From: Rhodoferax sp. AJA081-3
GTDB lineage: Bacteria > Pseudomonadota > Gammaproteobacteria > Burkholderiales > Burkholderiaceae_C
Length of the DNA: 64,000 nucleotides
Assembly: GCF_017798165.1 (NCBI RefSeq)
Contig: NZ_CP059068.1
Span: 2,790,001 to 2,854,000 of the forward strand
Direction of reading: 5' to 3'
The notes beneath the pieces were generated by a model. It had not been told where the DNA came from. It made no database searches and saw only the letters and a list, made by a program, of their open reading frames with translations. The position numbers and the translations under genes were made by a program. Of this stretch, positions 29,136-39,128 are shown in pieces. How positions within the stretch are numbered: position 1 is the first letter of the stretch; the number at the start of each line of letters is the position of its first letter.

Positions 29136-30419
29136 TCACTTCAACACCAGATTAGGGAGCCACATGGAAAACTCGGGCACATAGGTGACCAGCATCAGTG
29201 CCGCGACCAGGCCGCCATAAAACGGCCAGATGGTCTTCATGACCTCACCCACCGATATGCCGCCTATCGTGCAACCCACAAACTGGGTGGTACCCACCGG
29301 GGGCGTGTTCAGGCCCAGTGCGCAATTGATCAGGATAACGATGCCAAACTGCTCGGTGCTCATGCCCATCTGCTGACAAATGGGCAAAAAGATGGGCGTG
29401 CAAATCAGGATGGTGGCGGCCATGTCCAGAAACGTGCCCAGCACAAACAGGATGATGTTGACCCACAGAAAAATCACCCAGGGTTTGGAGCTGACGCTGC
29501 CCAGCATCTGGCCGGTCAGTTCCGCCACGCCATACAGGCCGATCAGGTAGCCAAACATGGAGCTGATGCCAATCAGCAGCAGCACCGACCCGGTGGCTTT
29601 GACCGCTTTGGCAGCGGCCTTCAGAAACTGTTCGCGTGTCAAGCGCTTGTAGACCACAGCCGCCAAAAACAGTGCCCAGACCACGGCCACCGATGCCGAC
29701 TCGGTCGCGGTGAACGCACCCGACAGAATGCCCACGATGATGATGACCACCACCAGCAAGCCCGGAAGTGACTGCAGAAATGAGCGCCACACGACCGCCC
29801 AACCGGGGAAGGTGCCCGCAGGGTAACCACGCTTGACGGCCACCGCATACGCCGCGACCAGGTTGCAGATGGTGAGCAGGATGGCCGGCACGATGCCCGC
29901 CAGTATCAGCGCTGCAATGCTGACCTTGCCGCTGGCGGCCAGCGTGAAGATGATCAGGTTGTGGCTGGTGGGCATGAGTGCCCCCACCAGGGAGGCGTGG
30001 GTGGTGACATTGACCGCGTAGTCCGCGTCATAACCTTCCTTCTTCATCTGTGGGATCAGGACCGCACCCATGGCGGACACATCCGCCACCGGCGATCCGG
30101 ACACGCCGCCAAACAGTGTGCAGGCCACCACATTGCTCATGCCCAGACCACCGCGCACATGGCCGGCCACGGACTTGGCAAAGTCCACGATACGGTCGGC
30201 AATGCCGCCGTACATCATGATCTCGCCCGCAAAAATAAAAAACGGAATGGCCAGAAAAGAAAACGGACTCATGCCCGAAATCATTTGCTGGAAGCCCACC
30301 GCCAGCGGCATGCCCTCATACAGAAGTGCAGCCAGCGAGGACAGGCCGATGGAAAACGCCACGGGCACGCCCAGCAGCAGCAACAGTGTGAAGCTCACAC
30401 CCAAAATTGTCAGTGCCAT
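29136..30419 (-). CDS. TRAP transporter large permease (DctM)
   Basis: A 427-residue protein with about 12 hydrophobic segments, the DctM fold, for example LLLLLGVPVAFSIGLSSLAALL at the start and IPFFIFAGEIMMYGGIA. It is the channel subunit of a tripartite ATP-independent periplasmic transporter, powered by ion gradient. It overlaps the DctQ gene by ten bases. In a cluster with UxaCBA the likely substrate is galacturonate or a related hexuronate. Confidence 0.93.
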   Translation of the reverse strand: MALTILGVSFTLLLLLGVPVAFSIGLSSLAALLYEGMPLAVGFQQMISGMSPFSFLAIPFFIFAGEIMMYGGIADRIVDFAKSVAGHVRGGLGMSNVVACTLFGGVSGSPVADVSAMGAVLIPQMKKEGYDADYAVNVTTHASLVGALMPTSHNLIIFTLAASGKVSIAALILAGIVPAILLTICNLVAAYAVAVKRGYPAGTFPGWAVVWRSFLQSLPGLLVVVIIIVGILSGAFTATESASVAVVWALFLAAVVYKRLTREQFLKAAAKAVKATGSVLLLIGISSMFGYLIGLYGVAELTGQMLGSVSSKPWVIFLWVNIILFVLGTFLDMAATILICTPIFLPICQQMGMSTEQFGIVILINCALGLNTPPVGTTQFVGCTIGGISVGEVMKTIWPFYGGLVAALMLVTYVPEFSMWLPNLVLK

Positions 30420-30904
30420 GCGGGCTCCACGTCTTCATGGCGCAGCAGCGCAATGGTGTGTTCAAGGGAAAACAGGGCGACCAGTACACCTGCAAGCGCG
30501 GGTGGCAGGTACTTGAAGGCTTCCGATATGCCCAATGTGGGGATCTTGTAGTCCCACACGCTGTGCGCCAGCACGCCGCAGTTGTAGGCCATGACCAGGC
30601 CAAAGGCCAGCACCAGCGCCTGGATAAGCAGCTCCATCTTCAGACGCAGGGCATCCGGCACCAGCACCAACAGGGATTCCAGGCCGATGTGCCCCGCGTC
30701 GCGCACACCCACGGCCATGCCCAGCATGGTCACGTACAGCACCAGCAACACGGCCCCGCTTTCAGCCCAGGTGGGGGTGTCGTTGAACACATAACGTCCC
30801 ACCACCTGGTAGAGCACGGCCACGACCAGCAGCACTAGGCCAGCGACGCCCAGCTGCAGGCACAGCTTGGCCAAAGCGGCACAAAAGCGGGTGTACATTG
30901 CCAT
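30410..30904 (-). CDS. TRAP transporter small permease (DctQ)
   Basis: A 164-residue protein with four membrane segments (LQLGVAGLVLLVVAVLYQVV first), the DctQ architecture that pairs with DctM. It sits five bases after the DctP gene and overlaps the DctM gene. Sequence conservation in this family is low, so the call rests on length, topology and gene order. Confidence 0.88.
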   Translation of the reverse strand: MAMYTRFCAALAKLCLQLGVAGLVLLVVAVLYQVVGRYVFNDTPTWAESGAVLLVLYVTMLGMAVGVRDAGHIGLESLLVLVPDALRLKMELLIQALVLAFGLVMAYNCGVLAHSVWDYKIPTLGISEAFKYLPPALAGVLVALFSLEHTIALLRHEDVEPAWH

Positions 30905-30909
30905 GGGGC

Positions 30910-31887
30910 TTACTGGACTGCGTTGATGCGCTTGACCATGTCCTGCAGCTTGGGATCTTTCAGGAACTTGTCATACACCGGCTTCATCGCTACCTGGAAG
31001 CTGGCCTTGTCCACGTCCACGATCTGCACACCAGCCGCCTTGACGATGGCCAGTGATTTCTCTTCGCGTTCATCCCACAGCTTGCGCATATAGGTGACCG
31101 ACTCCTTGGCGGCAATACGGATCTGCTTCTGTTCTTCGGCTGACAGCGTGTCCCACACCTTCTTGGAGAACAGCAGGATCTCCGGTGCCAGGGAATGCTC
31201 GGTCTTGTTGTAGAAACGGGCCACTTCGAAATGCCGCGAGCTCTCGTAGCTGGGGTAGTTGTTCTCTGCGGCATCGACCAGACCGGTCTTCAGCGCGGTA
31301 TAGACCTCGCCAAACGGCATGGGAGTGGCATTGGCACCCATGGCTTCGAGCAGGGACACCCACAGGTCGCTTTGTTGCACACGCACCTTCAGGCCCTTGG
31401 CGTCGGCAAGTGTCTTGACCGGTTTCTTGACCGTGTACATGGAACGCGCGCCCGAGTCGTAAAAGGCCAGTCCGATGAAACCCTGGGCTTCGCAGTCTTT
31501 CAAAATCTCATCGCCAATGGCGCCGTCCAACACCTTGCGCATGTGTTCGGTGGAGCGGAACAGGAAGGGCATGGTTGGCACCATGGTCGCCGCACAGATG
31601 TTGTTCATGGGCGCGGCATTCACACGCGTCATGGCGATGGCACCGAGCTTGGTCTGCTCAATAGTGTCTTTCTCTATGCCCAGGGCGGACTTGGAAAACA
31701 CCTTGATGCTGTGTTTGCCATTGGTAGCCTTGCTCAGAGTCTCCCCCATGTGGCGCACGGCCAGCACGGTGGGGTAGTCATCGGGGTGGATGTCCGCCGA
31801 GCGGAACTCCGTGGCCCAGGCGCTGGCTACTGCGAGCAGGGATGCCGCTGCCATCAGCGGGCGGATCAGGTTTTTGCGGTAAGTCAT
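30910..31887 (-). CDS. TRAP transporter substrate-binding protein (DctP)
   Basis: A 325-residue periplasmic binding protein with a signal peptide ([15 protein letters not shown]). Family motifs include [30 protein letters not shown] with the binding arginine, and [22 protein letters not shown]. An AGGAG site precedes the ATG. It begins the TRAP set, 45 bases after the pectate lyase-GH43 gene. Substrate is inferred to be galacturonate or another uronate because the catabolic genes are beside it. Confidence 0.92.
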   Translation of the reverse strand: MTYRKNLIRPLMAAASLLAVASAWATEFRSADIHPDDYPTVLAVRHMGETLSKATNGKHSIKVFSKSALGIEKDTIEQTKLGAIAMTRVNAAPMNNICAATMVPTMPFLFRSTEHMRKVLDGAIGDEILKDCEAQGFIGLAFYDSGARSMYTVKKPVKTLADAKGLKVRVQQSDLWVSLLEAMGANATPMPFGEVYTALKTGLVDAAENNYPSYESSRHFEVARFYNKTEHSLAPEILLFSKKVWDTLSAEEQKQIRIAAKESVTYMRKLWDEREEKSLAIVKAAGVQIVDVDKASFQVAMKPVYDKFLKDPKLQDMVKRINAVQ

Positions 31888-31932
31888 GTGTCTATCTCCT
31901 CTTGTGGTTGTAAAAACTCAGGCTGCTCGTAT

Positions 31933-34773
31933 TCAGGGCAAAGCGCGGTAGGTCAAGTTTGAGAAACGCACGGTCCCTTTGCCCGCTGCATACAAAGCCG
32001 GGCGCAAAGCCATGAAGCCGTAAGCCACGTTGTGGTGGTAACCACTGACCTCCATTTGTGTGCCGTACTTTTGCCAGCTACGCCCCTGGTCGGTGGACGT
32101 ATGGATGCTGACGATGTGGCGGTTGTTGGTGAGTCGCATGCGCAACGTGTTGCCCATGCCCAGGGGCTTGGCGCTTTTGCGCTGGTCCATGCCATAACGG
32201 TGCAGAACCAAACTCTTGTGGTTGACGCCCAAGCCTGCATACAACTTGTCGTTGTAGAACAGCAGCAAACCCGCCTGTGCACCCTCGTCAAAGTCCATGT
32301 CCACCTCGACGGCGTAGGCCTGGTCACCTGCGAGAAAGGTCAAGGGTGAACTATTGGCCGGAGAGTCGCCCTGTGCCCGGAGTTCCAGATGCCCGGGTTT
32401 AAAACGCACGCGATCCATCTCATCCGCACCGCCGCGGAAGAAGCTCCACTGCAGGCCAAATTTGTTGGTCGAAAAATCATCGGAGAGTGCCAGCCCGTGC
32501 GGCACGGCTTGGCCCCCTGCGGGTTTGGACAAGGGGGAGCCGTCATCACCATCACGCACCTTGAACCAGCCATCCGGCGTCCACTCCACCGCGCCCAGCA
32601 GGGTCTGGCGCCCCAGCGTGTAGAAGCCATTCTCATAGCCGTGGTACAGCATGTACCAGTCCTTGCCATTGGGGCCTTCGACCAGGGTGGCATGCCCCTT
32701 GGACCACCACTTTTCGCTGGCCGAGCGGGTGCGCAGAATGGGGTTGTAAGGCGAGTTTTCCCACGGGCGGTGGATGGACCTGGACCGTGCAGACACCACC
32801 ATATGCCCCGTGGGCGGGCCGGCTGTGCCACCCAGGGCCAGCGTCATGTAGAAGTAGTCGCCTCGGCGCAGCATCTTGGGACCTTCCTGCGAATAACTCT
32901 CCACATCCCAGTCTTCGGGGTATTTCCAGCCTTCGTAGACATGGGTCATGGGCCCGACCGTGCGCAGCCCGTCGTCGGACAATTGCACGCGGTCGCCATG
33001 CGACAAAAACAGGTACCGGCGCCCGTCTTCGCCCACGATGTGGCCCGGGTCTATGCGCTCGTTGTTCAGCGCAATAGGTGTCGACCAGGGACCACGGATA
33101 TTCGGGGCATGCACCACATAGATATTGTTGTTGCCGGGCTGTTTGACCGGGATGTAGAGGTAGTAACGGTCGCCATGTTTGGTGAGCTCGGGGGCCCACA
33201 CACTGCCAAGGTATTGCGTGAGCGCGGAACCTATGGGTTGCCAGTTCACCAGGTCGCGTGAATGCCAGATCGTCAGGCCCGGGTTGGCTTCGAAGGACGA
33301 AAACGTCATGTAGTAATCGTCACCATCCTTCAGGATGCTGGGGTCGGGGTGGTCCCCCGCCAGGATGGGGTTCAGGTAACGCCCATCGCCCAGATCGGCC
33401 TTGCGCTGCCCTTCCACCCCCTCCACCCTTGTCTGTCGCAACTCCGGTCGGGCCAACGACGCCCAGCCGGCCTTGGGGCTCATGTCCTGCAGGTTCCAGT
33501 CTGCGGGATCAAACGCTCGGCGGGTGGACGGGTAACGGGGGTAACCCATCGCGTTCTCGGTTTCGGAGTCGATGATCAGACCGCGCCCTTCTGCCACATC
33601 CGACAGCAGTTTGAAATCAATGGGGTCGCGCTGCCAGGGCCGTGCACCGGCCACCAGCGGCAGGTTGCGCTCCAGATCGTGGACCGCATGGATCTTGGTG
33701 TCGGGCGGAAGATAGGCCGTATCCGCCTGCACGATGCGAGCCCGGCTGGCGGTATACACACCAGTTTGCGCCACGGCCTGGCCCACTTCGTCGACGGCGA
33801 TGTTTTCCTGCAGGTAAAGCTCCACATCGCCATGTCCACCCAGCGCAAAGAGCGGCGTATTGGCCTTGGTGTCAGGGCCCTGGCGGTACACATTGCCCAC
33901 CAGCGTGACCTTTCCCGTCTGGTAGTCGTGCCCAGCCCACTCGTGGGCCACCAGGTTGTAGTGCACGGCCTTGGCGCCGGGGTTGAATATCAGGTTGTTC
34001 ACCATGGCGGCCTGCACACCGCCCTTGAACAGCGCATTGCGTTCGCGGTTGGACGCATAGACATTGCCGTACAGCAGGATGCCGGTAGCGTTGTCATGCA
34101 CCAGCGTGCCCTTGGAATGTTCACCCTTGTCATGCACCGAGTTGGCCAGCCCCTCGTAAATCAGGTTGTAGCTGTAGGTGATGGCGTGTGAGGTATTGCG
34201 CCGCCACTCTGCAGGGCCTGCGCCTTCAAAACGGGGCCCACCCACGGACAGGTTTTCGTCCGTGGCCCAGGACAGCGAGCAGTGGTCCACGATGATGTGG
34301 TGTGCACCCGCCTGGGTGGAGATGCCGTCCTGGTCCTGGCCACTGCGCTTGGTGCGGCCAAACTCGCCAGGTCTGAACATCATGTGTTGGATGATGACGT
34401 TGTGGGTGGCGATATTCGTCTCGGACTTGATCACCGTGATGCCGGGCGCTGGCGCGGTTTGGCCGGCAATCGTCAGGTAAGGGTTTCTGATGGTGATGTT
34501 TTTGCCTGCCATATCAATCACACCACCGACCTCGAACACGACGATGCGAGGCCCTTCGGCCTCGACAGCTTCCCGGTAGGAACCGGGACCGGATGCATTG
34601 AGATGGGTGACACGGATGATGCGGCCACCCTGTCCGCCACGGGTGCCGCTGGCCCAGCCCTCTGTGTCGTAGGTGTAGGGGTTCATCTGCGCGTAGGCGG
34701 GTGCCAGCCACCCCAGCATTACCACCATCACCATCACCAGCAGAGCCGCCGCCCGGTGCACCACGTGTTTCAT
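31933..34773 (-). CDS. Secreted pectate lyase-GH43 glycosidase fusion
   Basis: A 946-residue secreted protein with three parts. After a signal peptide (MVVMLGWLAPAYAQ), residues about 30-440 form a right-handed beta-helix pectate-lyase domain (TRGGQGGRIIRVTHLN, ITIRNPYLTIAGQTAPAPG, IVDHCSLSWATDE). From about 460 a five-blade GH43 domain follows, with the probable base Asp in AGDHPDPSILKDGDDYY, WAPELTKHGDRYYLY and the probable acid Glu in EGPKMLRRGDYFYM. The last 190 residues form a concanavalin-like GH43 C-terminal domain (LSDDFSTNKFGLQWSFFRG). Start: ATG 34773 overlaps the uxaB stop as ATGA. It likely cuts pectin backbone and trims arabinan or other side chains. The fusion is unusual. Confidence 0.88.
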   Translation of the reverse strand: MKHVVHRAAALLVMVMVVMLGWLAPAYAQMNPYTYDTEGWASGTRGGQGGRIIRVTHLNASGPGSYREAVEAEGPRIVVFEVGGVIDMAGKNITIRNPYLTIAGQTAPAPGITVIKSETNIATHNVIIQHMMFRPGEFGRTKRSGQDQDGISTQAGAHHIIVDHCSLSWATDENLSVGGPRFEGAGPAEWRRNTSHAITYSYNLIYEGLANSVHDKGEHSKGTLVHDNATGILLYGNVYASNRERNALFKGGVQAAMVNNLIFNPGAKAVHYNLVAHEWAGHDYQTGKVTLVGNVYRQGPDTKANTPLFALGGHGDVELYLQENIAVDEVGQAVAQTGVYTASRARIVQADTAYLPPDTKIHAVHDLERNLPLVAGARPWQRDPIDFKLLSDVAEGRGLIIDSETENAMGYPRYPSTRRAFDPADWNLQDMSPKAGWASLARPELRQTRVEGVEGQRKADLGDGRYLNPILAGDHPDPSILKDGDDYYMTFSSFEANPGLTIWHSRDLVNWQPIGSALTQYLGSVWAPELTKHGDRYYLYIPVKQPGNNNIYVVHAPNIRGPWSTPIALNNERIDPGHIVGEDGRRYLFLSHGDRVQLSDDGLRTVGPMTHVYEGWKYPEDWDVESYSQEGPKMLRRGDYFYMTLALGGTAGPPTGHMVVSARSRSIHRPWENSPYNPILRTRSASEKWWSKGHATLVEGPNGKDWYMLYHGYENGFYTLGRQTLLGAVEWTPDGWFKVRDGDDGSPLSKPAGGQAVPHGLALSDDFSTNKFGLQWSFFRGGADEMDRVRFKPGHLELRAQGDSPANSSPLTFLAGDQAYAVEVDMDFDEGAQAGLLLFYNDKLYAGLGVNHKSLVLHRYGMDQRKSAKPLGMGNTLRMRLTNNRHIVSIHTSTDQGRSWQKYGTQMEVSGYHHNVAYGFMALRPALYAAGKGTVRFSNLTYRALP

Positions 34774-36116
34774 GCCATTGCTCCCACGCCCTGCAAGGCT
34801 TGTCGAACACCCACCGTCTGAATGTTTGAACGGGCAGCTGCTAGCGCATCCGCCAAACCCGCGATTCCAATCACCGCTGTGTGGAGCACGTCGGCAGGTT
34901 CGCTGAGCCCCTGCATGGCCGCGGCCAGCGCCAACACCAGGCGCGGGGGGAAATGCCCTCTGGTGTGCTCGAAGCGCACGACCTGCGGCAGCAGACGGGT
35001 GACACACTTGCTTGCCATGTTCAACGCAATGGCCTGCAAGGGGTGCTGGATATGCGGGTTGCGAAAGCGCCGCAGCGCCTCGCCGGCATAGGTCTGCAAC
35101 CCGGCTTCATCAAAAGGCAGCGCGGGGATGATCTCTTCCGCGAGCACCGCCTGCAGAAAATCTTCTATCTGTGGGTCCTGCATGGCTTCGCCCACCGTGC
35201 GCACACCAGCCTGCAGGCCAATCGCCGCCAATACGGTATGCGCGCCATTGAGGATGGCGACCTTGCGCAGGCGGATCGGTGCCAGGTCTTCCACCCACTG
35301 CACATTCAATCCTGCGCGCTGCAGCGGCAGCTCCTCTGCCACCCAGGGTGGCGCCTCGATGGCCCAGTAGTGGTACTGCTCCCCGGCGACCAAAAAGGCA
35401 TCCTGGTAGCCCAGGTCAGCCTGCAGCTGCACCGCCTCATCGGTGGGGTACCCGGTGACGATGCGGTCCACCAGCGTGGAGCAAAAATGGCAAGACAGTT
35501 CCAGCCAGACCCGGTACGCGGGTGCGAGTTGCCACAGGGCGCAGAAGTGCAGCACGGCACCGCGCAAAGCAGCACCGTTGGCCTCGACCAGCTCACAGGG
35601 CAGCAGCACAAGGCCTTTTGTGGGGTCTCCGTGGAAATGCAGGAAGCGTTCGTGCAACCAGCGCGTCAGCTTGGCCGGAAAACTTTGCGGAGGCTGGTCG
35701 CCATAACCATCCGTGGTGTTGGTGGTTATGCCGGCTTCTGTGGTGTTGGACACCACAAAACGAACATCCGGGTTGCGCGCCAGGGCGAGATAGTCCGCGA
35801 AGTGGTGGCCCAGATCCAGCTCGCGCTGCACACACCCGATGCGGCGCACGTCGGTCTGCACAACACCCTGGGCGTTGACGCCACGCAAGACCGTGGTGTA
35901 ACACCCGCCCTGGGTGTCGAGCAAGGCGGCCGTGGAGCGGGATGTAGGACGGACGATGACAACGCCGAAGTCCAGGCAGCAGCGTTCGTTCAGTACATCC
36001 AGTTGCCAATCCACAAAAGCGCGCAGGAAATTGCCCTGCCCGAACTGCAGCACACGGATGGGCAATGCGAAGGCCTTTTCACGTTGCAGACGGGGCAGCG
36101 TTGCTGTGCCGTTCAT
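34770..36116 (-). CDS. uxaB: Tagaturonate reductase (altronate oxidoreductase)
   Basis: A 448-residue mannitol-dehydrogenase-family enzyme. N-terminal RVLQFGQGNFLRAFVDWQLD is the hexuronate-reductase NAD-binding start; FCSTLVDRIVTGYP and VAILNGAHTVLAAIGL are conserved later blocks. It reduces tagaturonate to altronate. UxaB is preferred to the paralogous fructuronate reductase UxuB because UxaA and UxaC are encoded directly upstream, each joined by ATGA overlaps. Confidence 0.9.
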   Translation of the reverse strand: MNGTATLPRLQREKAFALPIRVLQFGQGNFLRAFVDWQLDVLNERCCLDFGVVIVRPTSRSTAALLDTQGGCYTTVLRGVNAQGVVQTDVRRIGCVQRELDLGHHFADYLALARNPDVRFVVSNTTEAGITTNTTDGYGDQPPQSFPAKLTRWLHERFLHFHGDPTKGLVLLPCELVEANGAALRGAVLHFCALWQLAPAYRVWLELSCHFCSTLVDRIVTGYPTDEAVQLQADLGYQDAFLVAGEQYHYWAIEAPPWVAEELPLQRAGLNVQWVEDLAPIRLRKVAILNGAHTVLAAIGLQAGVRTVGEAMQDPQIEDFLQAVLAEEIIPALPFDEAGLQTYAGEALRRFRNPHIQHPLQAIALNMASKCVTRLLPQVVRFEHTRGHFPPRLVLALAAAMQGLSEPADVLHTAVIGIAGLADALAAARSNIQTVGVRQALQGVGAMA

Positions 36117-37735
36117 AACGAAATGTCGCGCCGCCAGAAAATGAAGTCGTGCTGCCCCAGACGATCCGCTTGCGTAATCTGCTGCCCGGATGCAAAGGCA
36201 ATGATGTGCTCCATCAACCCATCGGCCAGCGCTTCGGGTTTCGCACCTTGCAGAATGCTGCCGCAGTCGAAATCAATCAGTTCGGACAGGCGGGTGGCGA
36301 CGTCGGTGTTGCTGGACACCTTGACGACGGGCGCAATCGGGTTGCCGGTGGGTGTGCCCAGGCCCGTGGTGAACAGCACCACATTGGCGCCCGCAGACAC
36401 TAGTGCCGTCACCGATTCCACATCATTGCCCGGTGTACACAGCAACGACAGGCCCGGCTGTCTGGCCACCTCGCCATAGTCCAACACGGCGACGATGGGT
36501 GAGCTGCCGCCCTTGCGCGCAGCCCCTGCGGACTTCATGGCATCGGTAATCAAGCCGTCGCGGATATTGCCCGGGCTGGGGTTGTCGGCAAACGTGGTCC
36601 CAACCGCATGGGCGCGGGTTTCGAAGTCCTGCATCAGGTCCGCAAAACGCTGCCGGTCGGGTGCGTGCACACAGCGTGCCATCAGGCTGGACTCCACGCC
36701 ACACAACTCGGGAAACTCCGACAGGATGGAACCACCGCCCAGCGCCACCAGGCGGTCGGACACCAAGCCCAGAACCGGGTTGGCAGTGATGCCGGAAAAA
36801 CCGTCCGAGCCACCACATTTGACACCTATACGCAGATGCGACAGTGGCACTGGTTGCCGCACGGCTTCATTGGCGATGGCCAGCTGCTGGAGTGTGTCCT
36901 GCACCACGGTCTTCATCATGGCCGCCTCGCCGCCCTCCCATTCCTGCTGTTCATAGACCAGACAGGGCTTGTCAAAATGTGGGTTCTGCTCGGCCAGTGC
37001 GGCCTTGAACATGTCCACCTGCGCGTTCTGGCAGCCCAGGCTGAACACGGTGACACCCGCCACATTGGGGTGGTCCGCATAGGCCGCCAAAATCCGGCAC
37101 AGCGAGCGGGCATCTGCGCGCGTGCCGCCACAGCCGCCCTGGTGGGTGATGATGCGCACGCCGTCCACATTGGGAAAGGGCCGCGCAGTGGCGGGGGCAT
37201 TGCTGGTGACACCGCCCAATAGTGACCGGGTGAAGTCCGCCAGATCCTCATCCTGGCCATAACCCAATGGCCGCACCAGCGCGTCGCGCAGCTGCTCCAC
37301 ATTGCGGTTCTCGCAAAACACCAGCGGAAAAATCAGCCAGTGGTTGGCCGTGCCCACCCGTCCATCTGCTCGCATCACACCCTGGAATGTGGCCTGCTGC
37401 CAGCGCGTGACATCTGGAGCTGTCCACACCGGGGGTGGCTGTCCGGCACCCACCACCGGCACGGGAGCGTAGTGCTCCAGGTTATCGGTGGTGACGGCAC
37501 AACCTGCACCAATGGGCTGCGTTGCCTTGCCCACTGGCGTGCCGTACAGCTTCAGAATGTCGCCTTGCGCGCAGTCGCGGCGCGCGACCTTGTGCTTGCG
37601 TTGCACTGCGGTGCGTATCGTCAACGGCTGTTGTGCCCACTCCACGGTTTCTCCAGTGTGCAGGTCCACCAGAGCCACCAGCATGTCGTCGTCCGGGTGG
37701 ATGCAAAGGACCTTGCCGGGCGTGGTGGCTGTCAT
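36113..37735 (-). CDS. uxaA: Altronate dehydratase
   Basis: A 540-residue protein covering the N-terminal SAF-like domain (CIHPDDDMLVALVDL) and the large catalytic domain (GRVGTANHWLIFPLVFCENRN, GVKCGGSDGFSGITANPVLG). The enzyme dehydrates D-altronate to 2-keto-3-deoxygluconate in the galacturonate isomerase pathway. Length is somewhat above the roughly 495 residues of the E. coli protein. It is coupled to uxaC upstream and uxaB downstream by ATGA overlaps. Confidence 0.93.
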   Translation of the reverse strand: MTATTPGKVLCIHPDDDMLVALVDLHTGETVEWAQQPLTIRTAVQRKHKVARRDCAQGDILKLYGTPVGKATQPIGAGCAVTTDNLEHYAPVPVVGAGQPPPVWTAPDVTRWQQATFQGVMRADGRVGTANHWLIFPLVFCENRNVEQLRDALVRPLGYGQDEDLADFTRSLLGGVTSNAPATARPFPNVDGVRIITHQGGCGGTRADARSLCRILAAYADHPNVAGVTVFSLGCQNAQVDMFKAALAEQNPHFDKPCLVYEQQEWEGGEAAMMKTVVQDTLQQLAIANEAVRQPVPLSHLRIGVKCGGSDGFSGITANPVLGLVSDRLVALGGGSILSEFPELCGVESSLMARCVHAPDRQRFADLMQDFETRAHAVGTTFADNPSPGNIRDGLITDAMKSAGAARKGGSSPIVAVLDYGEVARQPGLSLLCTPGNDVESVTALVSAGANVVLFTTGLGTPTGNPIAPVVKVSSNTDVATRLSELIDFDCGSILQGAKPEALADGLMEHIIAFASGQQITQADRLGQHDFIFWRRDISL

Positions 37736-39126
37736 AACGCAAAGTAGCGTTTGGCGTTGTCGTAACAGACACCGCGCACCAGGGTTTCCAATGCTTGCTG
37801 GTCATCGGGGTATTCACCATCCTGGACCCAGCGTCCCAACTGGCGACACAGCAGGCGGCGGAAATAGTCATGCCGCGGGTAAGACGCAAAACTGCGCGAA
37901 TCCGTCACCATGCCGACAAAGCTTCCCAGCACGCCATGGTTGGCCAGTGCACGCAGTTGGCGCAGGTTGCCGTCCTTGTGGTCGTTGAACCACCAGGCCG
38001 GGCCCATCTGCACCTTGCCCGCCACGCTGCCATCCTGAAAACAGCCTATCAACGCGGCCAGCATTTCGTTCATGGCCGGATTCAGGCAGAACAGTATGGT
38101 CTTGGGCAGGAGTCCATCGGCATCCAGTGCATCGAGCAGACCTGCAATGCCGCGGCTATGACCTGCATCGGAAATGGCGTCATAACCCGTATCAGGCCCC
38201 AGCACCTGCATGCCGCGCTGGCTGTTGTTGCGCTGGGCGCCAATGTGCAGGCACATGGCCCACTGGTGGCGGGCATAGATGGTGCCCAGATCCTGCAGCA
38301 GACCACGCTGGAAGGCGGCCTGCTCCGCGTCGCTGAGCGTGGCTCCCGACAAGCGCCGTGACAGCAGCACCTCACAGGCATCGACCGATACCGTGTCGCT
38401 GCTGATGGGCAAATCAATGGCGTGGTCCGAGATGCGCGCGCCACGCTGGTGAAAATAGGCCACCCGGTCGGCCAGCGCCGCCACCAGGTCGGCATATCGG
38501 GTGATGGGCGAACCCGTTTTCGCCCCCAGCGTCACTAGGTAGTCGGCAAAGCCGGGGCGGTTGATGCGCATGGCCGCGTCGGGGCGGAACGCGGGCAGCA
38601 CGCGGGTCGATAGCCCCGAGCGTGCGATGGATTCGTGCTGTGCCAGATCGTCCACCGGGTCATCGGTGGTGCAGGCGACCTCGACCTTGGCCTGTTCCAG
38701 CAAGGTCCAGCACGTCATGGTTGCCAGGCGGGTGTTGGCCTGTTCCCAGATGCGAGGCGCGTTGGTTGCGTTGATGGTCAGCGTGATGCCAAATATGCGC
38801 CGCAGCTCCAGGTGGCACCAGTGGTAGATGGGGTTACCCGCGGCCAAGGGCAGCACGCGGCAAAACGCCAGGAACTTGGCTTCGTCACTTTGGGGCCCCG
38901 TTACAAAATCCTCGGATACGCCCGCACTGCGCATCAGGCGCCACTTGTAGTGGTCACCCGCCAGCCACAACTCTGCAATGTTGCGAAACTGCTTCTTGGC
39001 CGCGATCTCACCCTGTTGCAGGTGTGAGTGGTAGTCGATGATGGGTAATTCGGCTGCAACGTCGTGGTACAGCTGCTGCGCCGTCTCCGTGTCCAGCAGA
39101 AAGTGGGGGTCCATGAAGCTTGGCAT
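37732..39126 (-). CDS. uxaC: Uronate isomerase
   Basis: A 464-residue amidohydrolase-fold isomerase that converts galacturonate to tagaturonate. The metal motif PIIDYHSHLQQGEIA is near the N-terminus, with FRNIAELWLAGDHYKWRLMR and GMVTDSRSFASYPRHDYFRR later, all standard for UxaC. Start: ATG 39126 lies two bases beyond the stop of the pectinesterase gene; the longer open frame is antisense noise. It starts the coupled uxaC-uxaA-uxaB block. Confidence 0.95.
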   Translation of the reverse strand: MPSFMDPHFLLDTETAQQLYHDVAAELPIIDYHSHLQQGEIAAKKQFRNIAELWLAGDHYKWRLMRSAGVSEDFVTGPQSDEAKFLAFCRVLPLAAGNPIYHWCHLELRRIFGITLTINATNAPRIWEQANTRLATMTCWTLLEQAKVEVACTTDDPVDDLAQHESIARSGLSTRVLPAFRPDAAMRINRPGFADYLVTLGAKTGSPITRYADLVAALADRVAYFHQRGARISDHAIDLPISSDTVSVDACEVLLSRRLSGATLSDAEQAAFQRGLLQDLGTIYARHQWAMCLHIGAQRNNSQRGMQVLGPDTGYDAISDAGHSRGIAGLLDALDADGLLPKTILFCLNPAMNEMLAALIGCFQDGSVAGKVQMGPAWWFNDHKDGNLRQLRALANHGVLGSFVGMVTDSRSFASYPRHDYFRRLLCRQLGRWVQDGEYPDDQQALETLVRGVCYDNAKRYFAL

Positions 39127-39128
39127 GT

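Noticed and set aside
34774..35007. N-terminal extension of the pectate lyase-GH43 gene
   Set aside because: It is antisense-like noise inside uxaB; the true signal peptide begins at ATG 34773, which overlaps the uxaB stop.
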